This document shows, one piece after another, positions 5,563-6,653 of a DNA stretch of 6,653 bases; the stretch's first letter is position 1; each line of letters opens with the position of its first letter. Below the pieces are notes generated by a model, which made no database searches, was not told the origin of the DNA, and saw only the letters and a program-made list of their open reading frames with translations. The DNA comes from Scatomonas sp963649395. Its GTDB lineage: Bacteria; Bacillota; Clostridia; Lachnospirales; Lachnospiraceae. The position numbers and the translations under genes are program-made. Location: the NCBI GenBank assembly GCA_963649395.1, contig CAVJHW010000136.1, positions 1 to 6,653 of the forward strand, written 5' to 3'.

Positions 5563-5636
5563 GCATGTTTCACGAGGGGTTTTCCGTGTCTGCCTCCGTG
5601 ATCAGATACAGATGAATTTGATAGGAGGTGTACAGT
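5563..5636 (+). promoter_or_regulatory. rpsT leader with possible alternative hairpins and strong Shine-Dalgarno site
   Basis: The leader ends with AGGAGGTG (5623-5630), six bases before TTG at 5637; this strong site decides the start. CCTCC (5593-5597) can pair with GGAGG (5624-5628), extended by two G-U pairs, which would hide the ribosome binding site. The same CCTCC can instead pair with GAGG inside CACGAGG (5571-5577), whose partner CCTCCGTG is 5593-5600 with one bulged base. The two pairings exclude each other. The complementarity is seen directly; regulation, for example by S20 as reported for E. coli rpsT, is inference. Confidence 0.35.
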
Positions 5637-5900
5637 TTGGCTAATATTAAATCCGCAAAGAAGAGAATCCTTGTAACCCAGACGAAGACTGAGAGAAATA
5701 AGTCTATCCGTTCTGCTGTAAAGACAGCGATGAAGAAGGTAGACGCAGCTGTTGCTGCAAAGGATAAGGAAGCTGCGAATGCCGCCCTTACCAAGGCGAT
5801 TTCCGCCATTGATATGGCTGCGACCAAGGGTGTGTATCACAAGAATAACGCATCCAGAAAAGTTTCCCGCCTGAGCAAAGCTGTAAACTCTATCGCATAA
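5637..5900 (+). CDS. rpsT: 30S ribosomal protein S20
   Basis: S20 binds 16S rRNA early in assembly of the small subunit. The 87-residue product begins with the family-typical ANIKSAKKRI segment and is a lysine- and alanine-rich set of helices, including the conserved NKSIRSAVKTAMKK region (about 21-34) and the GVYHKNNASRKVSRL C-terminal region (66-80). A GTG at 5628 is in frame, but it lies inside the Shine-Dalgarno sequence and would add three residues not found in the family. TTG at 5637, spaced six bases from AGGAGGTG, is therefore the start. A UUG start is also used by E. coli rpsT. It is a single-gene unit with its own promoter (5528-5556) and terminator (5916-5957), facing holA. Confidence 0.97.
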   Translation: MANIKSAKKRILVTQTKTERNKSIRSAVKTAMKKVDAAVAAKDKEAANAALTKAISAIDMAATKGVYHKNNASRKVSRLSKAVNSIA

Positions 5901-5915
5901 GGTTTCGTATTAGAT

Positions 5916-5957
5916 AAGAACCCCGGCTGTACCGTCATTCGGCCGGGGTTCTTTTTT
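5916..5957 (+). terminator. Intrinsic terminator of rpsT
   Basis: A perfect 12-bp stem, AAGAACCCCGGC (5916-5927) with GCCGGGGTTCTT (5942-5953), encloses a 14-base loop and runs into TTTTTT (5952-5957). It starts 16 bases after the rpsT stop codon. On the minus strand the hairpin is followed only by a broken T-tract (TTCTTATCT), so it would stop holA transcripts less efficiently. Confidence 0.95.
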
Positions 5958-5992
5958 GTCTTCCAATTGCAAAGTGCGGGGGGGGCTTTCCC

Positions 5993-6653
5993 TTATGTGC
6001 TGTATTGGATGATCATCAATTCCACACTCAGCACATCGCTGAGGCGGCCGGTCTTGACCTTTTCCTCGGCATCGGCAAAGTCCTCCACCGCTGCCTGCAG
6101 ATATTCCGAGGAATATTTTCTTGCCAGGGGCAGATAATTTTTCACGATAAAGGGAGCCAGACCCGTCCGTGAGGCTATGGTTTTCTGGTCACAGTGGAGT
6201 TCCAGCAGCTCCTTGACCTGGAAGATCAGGTTATATTCCCTGGCCAACAGATAAAGGATCCGCATGGGAGGTTCCTTCAAGGCCAGCAAATCGTAATAAT
6301 CATCCAAGGCCTTCTTCTGATTTTTCTCGGAGACAGCCCGGATCATCTCGAAGATGCGGTTGCTGATCTGTGGCACGCAGACCGCTTGAATGTCTGTGGC
6401 CGTGATAACCTCCCGCCCCATCGTATAAGACAGAAGCTTCTCCACCTCCCGGTCAATCATCCCCATATCTGTCCCTGTCATGGATAGGAGCAATTCCATA
6501 TCCTTGCGGGTAATCTTCCTCCCCTCCCCCTGCAGACGGCCAAGAATCCATTTCATAAGAGCCTCTTCCTTCTGGGGCGGGAATTCCACCACCCGACCCT
6601 TCTTCTGGACACTCTTGTAAATGCTTCCTCTCTTGTCCACCTCATCCTCAACT
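5993..6653 (-). CDS. holA: DNA polymerase III subunit delta, C-terminal part (5' end beyond window)
   Basis: Delta is the clamp-loader subunit that opens the beta sliding clamp. The frame is open from the right edge for 219 residues to TAA at 5995-5993. A GTG at 6640 is not a real start, because the reading frame continues upstream with VEDE. The visible part begins at the end of the first domain (VEDEVDKRGSIYKSVQKKGR), passes through the second (WILGRLQ, then TGTDMGMIDREVEKLLSYT) and includes the all-helical C-terminal collar domain (ISNRIFEMIRAVSEKNQKKA, LKEPPMRILYLLAREYNLI, KTGRLSDVLSVELMI). Complete delta proteins have about 330 residues, so roughly the first third is missing. holA convergent with rpsT is, as I recall, a usual clostridial arrangement. 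A run of eight G (5978-5985) lies just after the stop codon, and no strong terminator of its own is seen. Confidence 0.93.
   Translation of the reverse strand, partial: VEDEVDKRGSIYKSVQKKGRVVEFPPQKEEALMKWILGRLQGEGRKITRKDMELLLSMTGTDMGMIDREVEKLLSYTMGREVITATDIQAVCVPQISNRIFEMIRAVSEKNQKKALDDYYDLLALKEPPMRILYLLAREYNLIFQVKELLELHCDQKTIASRTGLAPFIVKNYLPLARKYSSEYLQAAVEDFADAEEKVKTGRLSDVLSVELMIIQYST

Noticed and set aside
5628..5636. GTG at 5628 as the rpsT start
   Set aside because: It lies within the AGGAGGTG ribosome binding site. S20 proteins begin with M-A-N-I-K, which matches TTG at 5637.
5971..5989. AAAG-G8-CTTT structure after holA as its terminator
   Set aside because: The stem is 4 bp with no T-tract on the minus strand. 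The G run is notable only as a homopolymer prone to sequencing error.
1..6653. tRNA, rRNA, CRISPR array, insertion sequence or attachment site
   Set aside because: No tRNA-like arms with a TTCGANN loop, no regularly spaced repeats, no transposase or integrase sequence and no target-site duplications were seen by eye.

Overview
The window looks like chromosomal DNA of an anaerobic Firmicute, most likely a Lachnospiraceae-type Clostridium relative. The basis is family resemblance judged by eye: a clostridial-type holA facing rpsT, an FprA-class flavodiiron protein, a substrate-binding/permease fusion of the kind common in Lachnospiraceae, strong AGGAGG-type ribosome binding sites and consensus sigma-A promoters. 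No database search was possible.

Region 1 (about 1-1520) is more AT-rich by eye and looks like accessory DNA in decay. It holds the C-terminal end of a DndD/SMC-like ATPase on the minus strand, which has lost its upstream part. A structured 200-base spacer follows, carrying a perfect 10-bp inverted repeat and a CCCCTGGGG hairpin. Next comes the C-terminal quarter of a UvrD-type helicase on the plus strand, and then a nearly complete O6-alkylguanine DNA alkyltransferase (Ogt). ATPase and UvrD-like helicase genes are common cargo of defence islands, so this may be the scar of one. No complete defence system is present in the window.

Region 2 (about 1520-5400) is GC-richer and reads leftward. 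The flavodiiron protein gene (fprA, O2 or NO reduction) has its own promoter with a dyad over the predicted start point. Upstream of it is a two-gene operon: a fused amino-acid ABC substrate-binding/permease protein, followed one base later by an S58 (P1/DmpA) aminopeptidase. No ABC ATPase gene lies beside the permease within the window. The junction of regions 1 and 2 falls inside the end of ogt, whose last codons are antisense to the end of fprA.

Region 3 (about 5400-6653) is housekeeping. Divergent promoters between 5454 and 5556 drive the transporter operon leftward and rpsT rightward. rpsT uses a TTG start and ends at a strong intrinsic terminator. Converging on it is the C-terminal two thirds of holA (DNA polymerase III delta), which runs off the right edge.

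No RNA genes, CRISPR arrays, insertion sequences or complete novel system were found. The points most worth a second look are the ogt/fprA junction, the decayed ATPase/helicase pair with its dyad, the reversed lobe order in the transporter fusion, and the possible switch in the rpsT leader.
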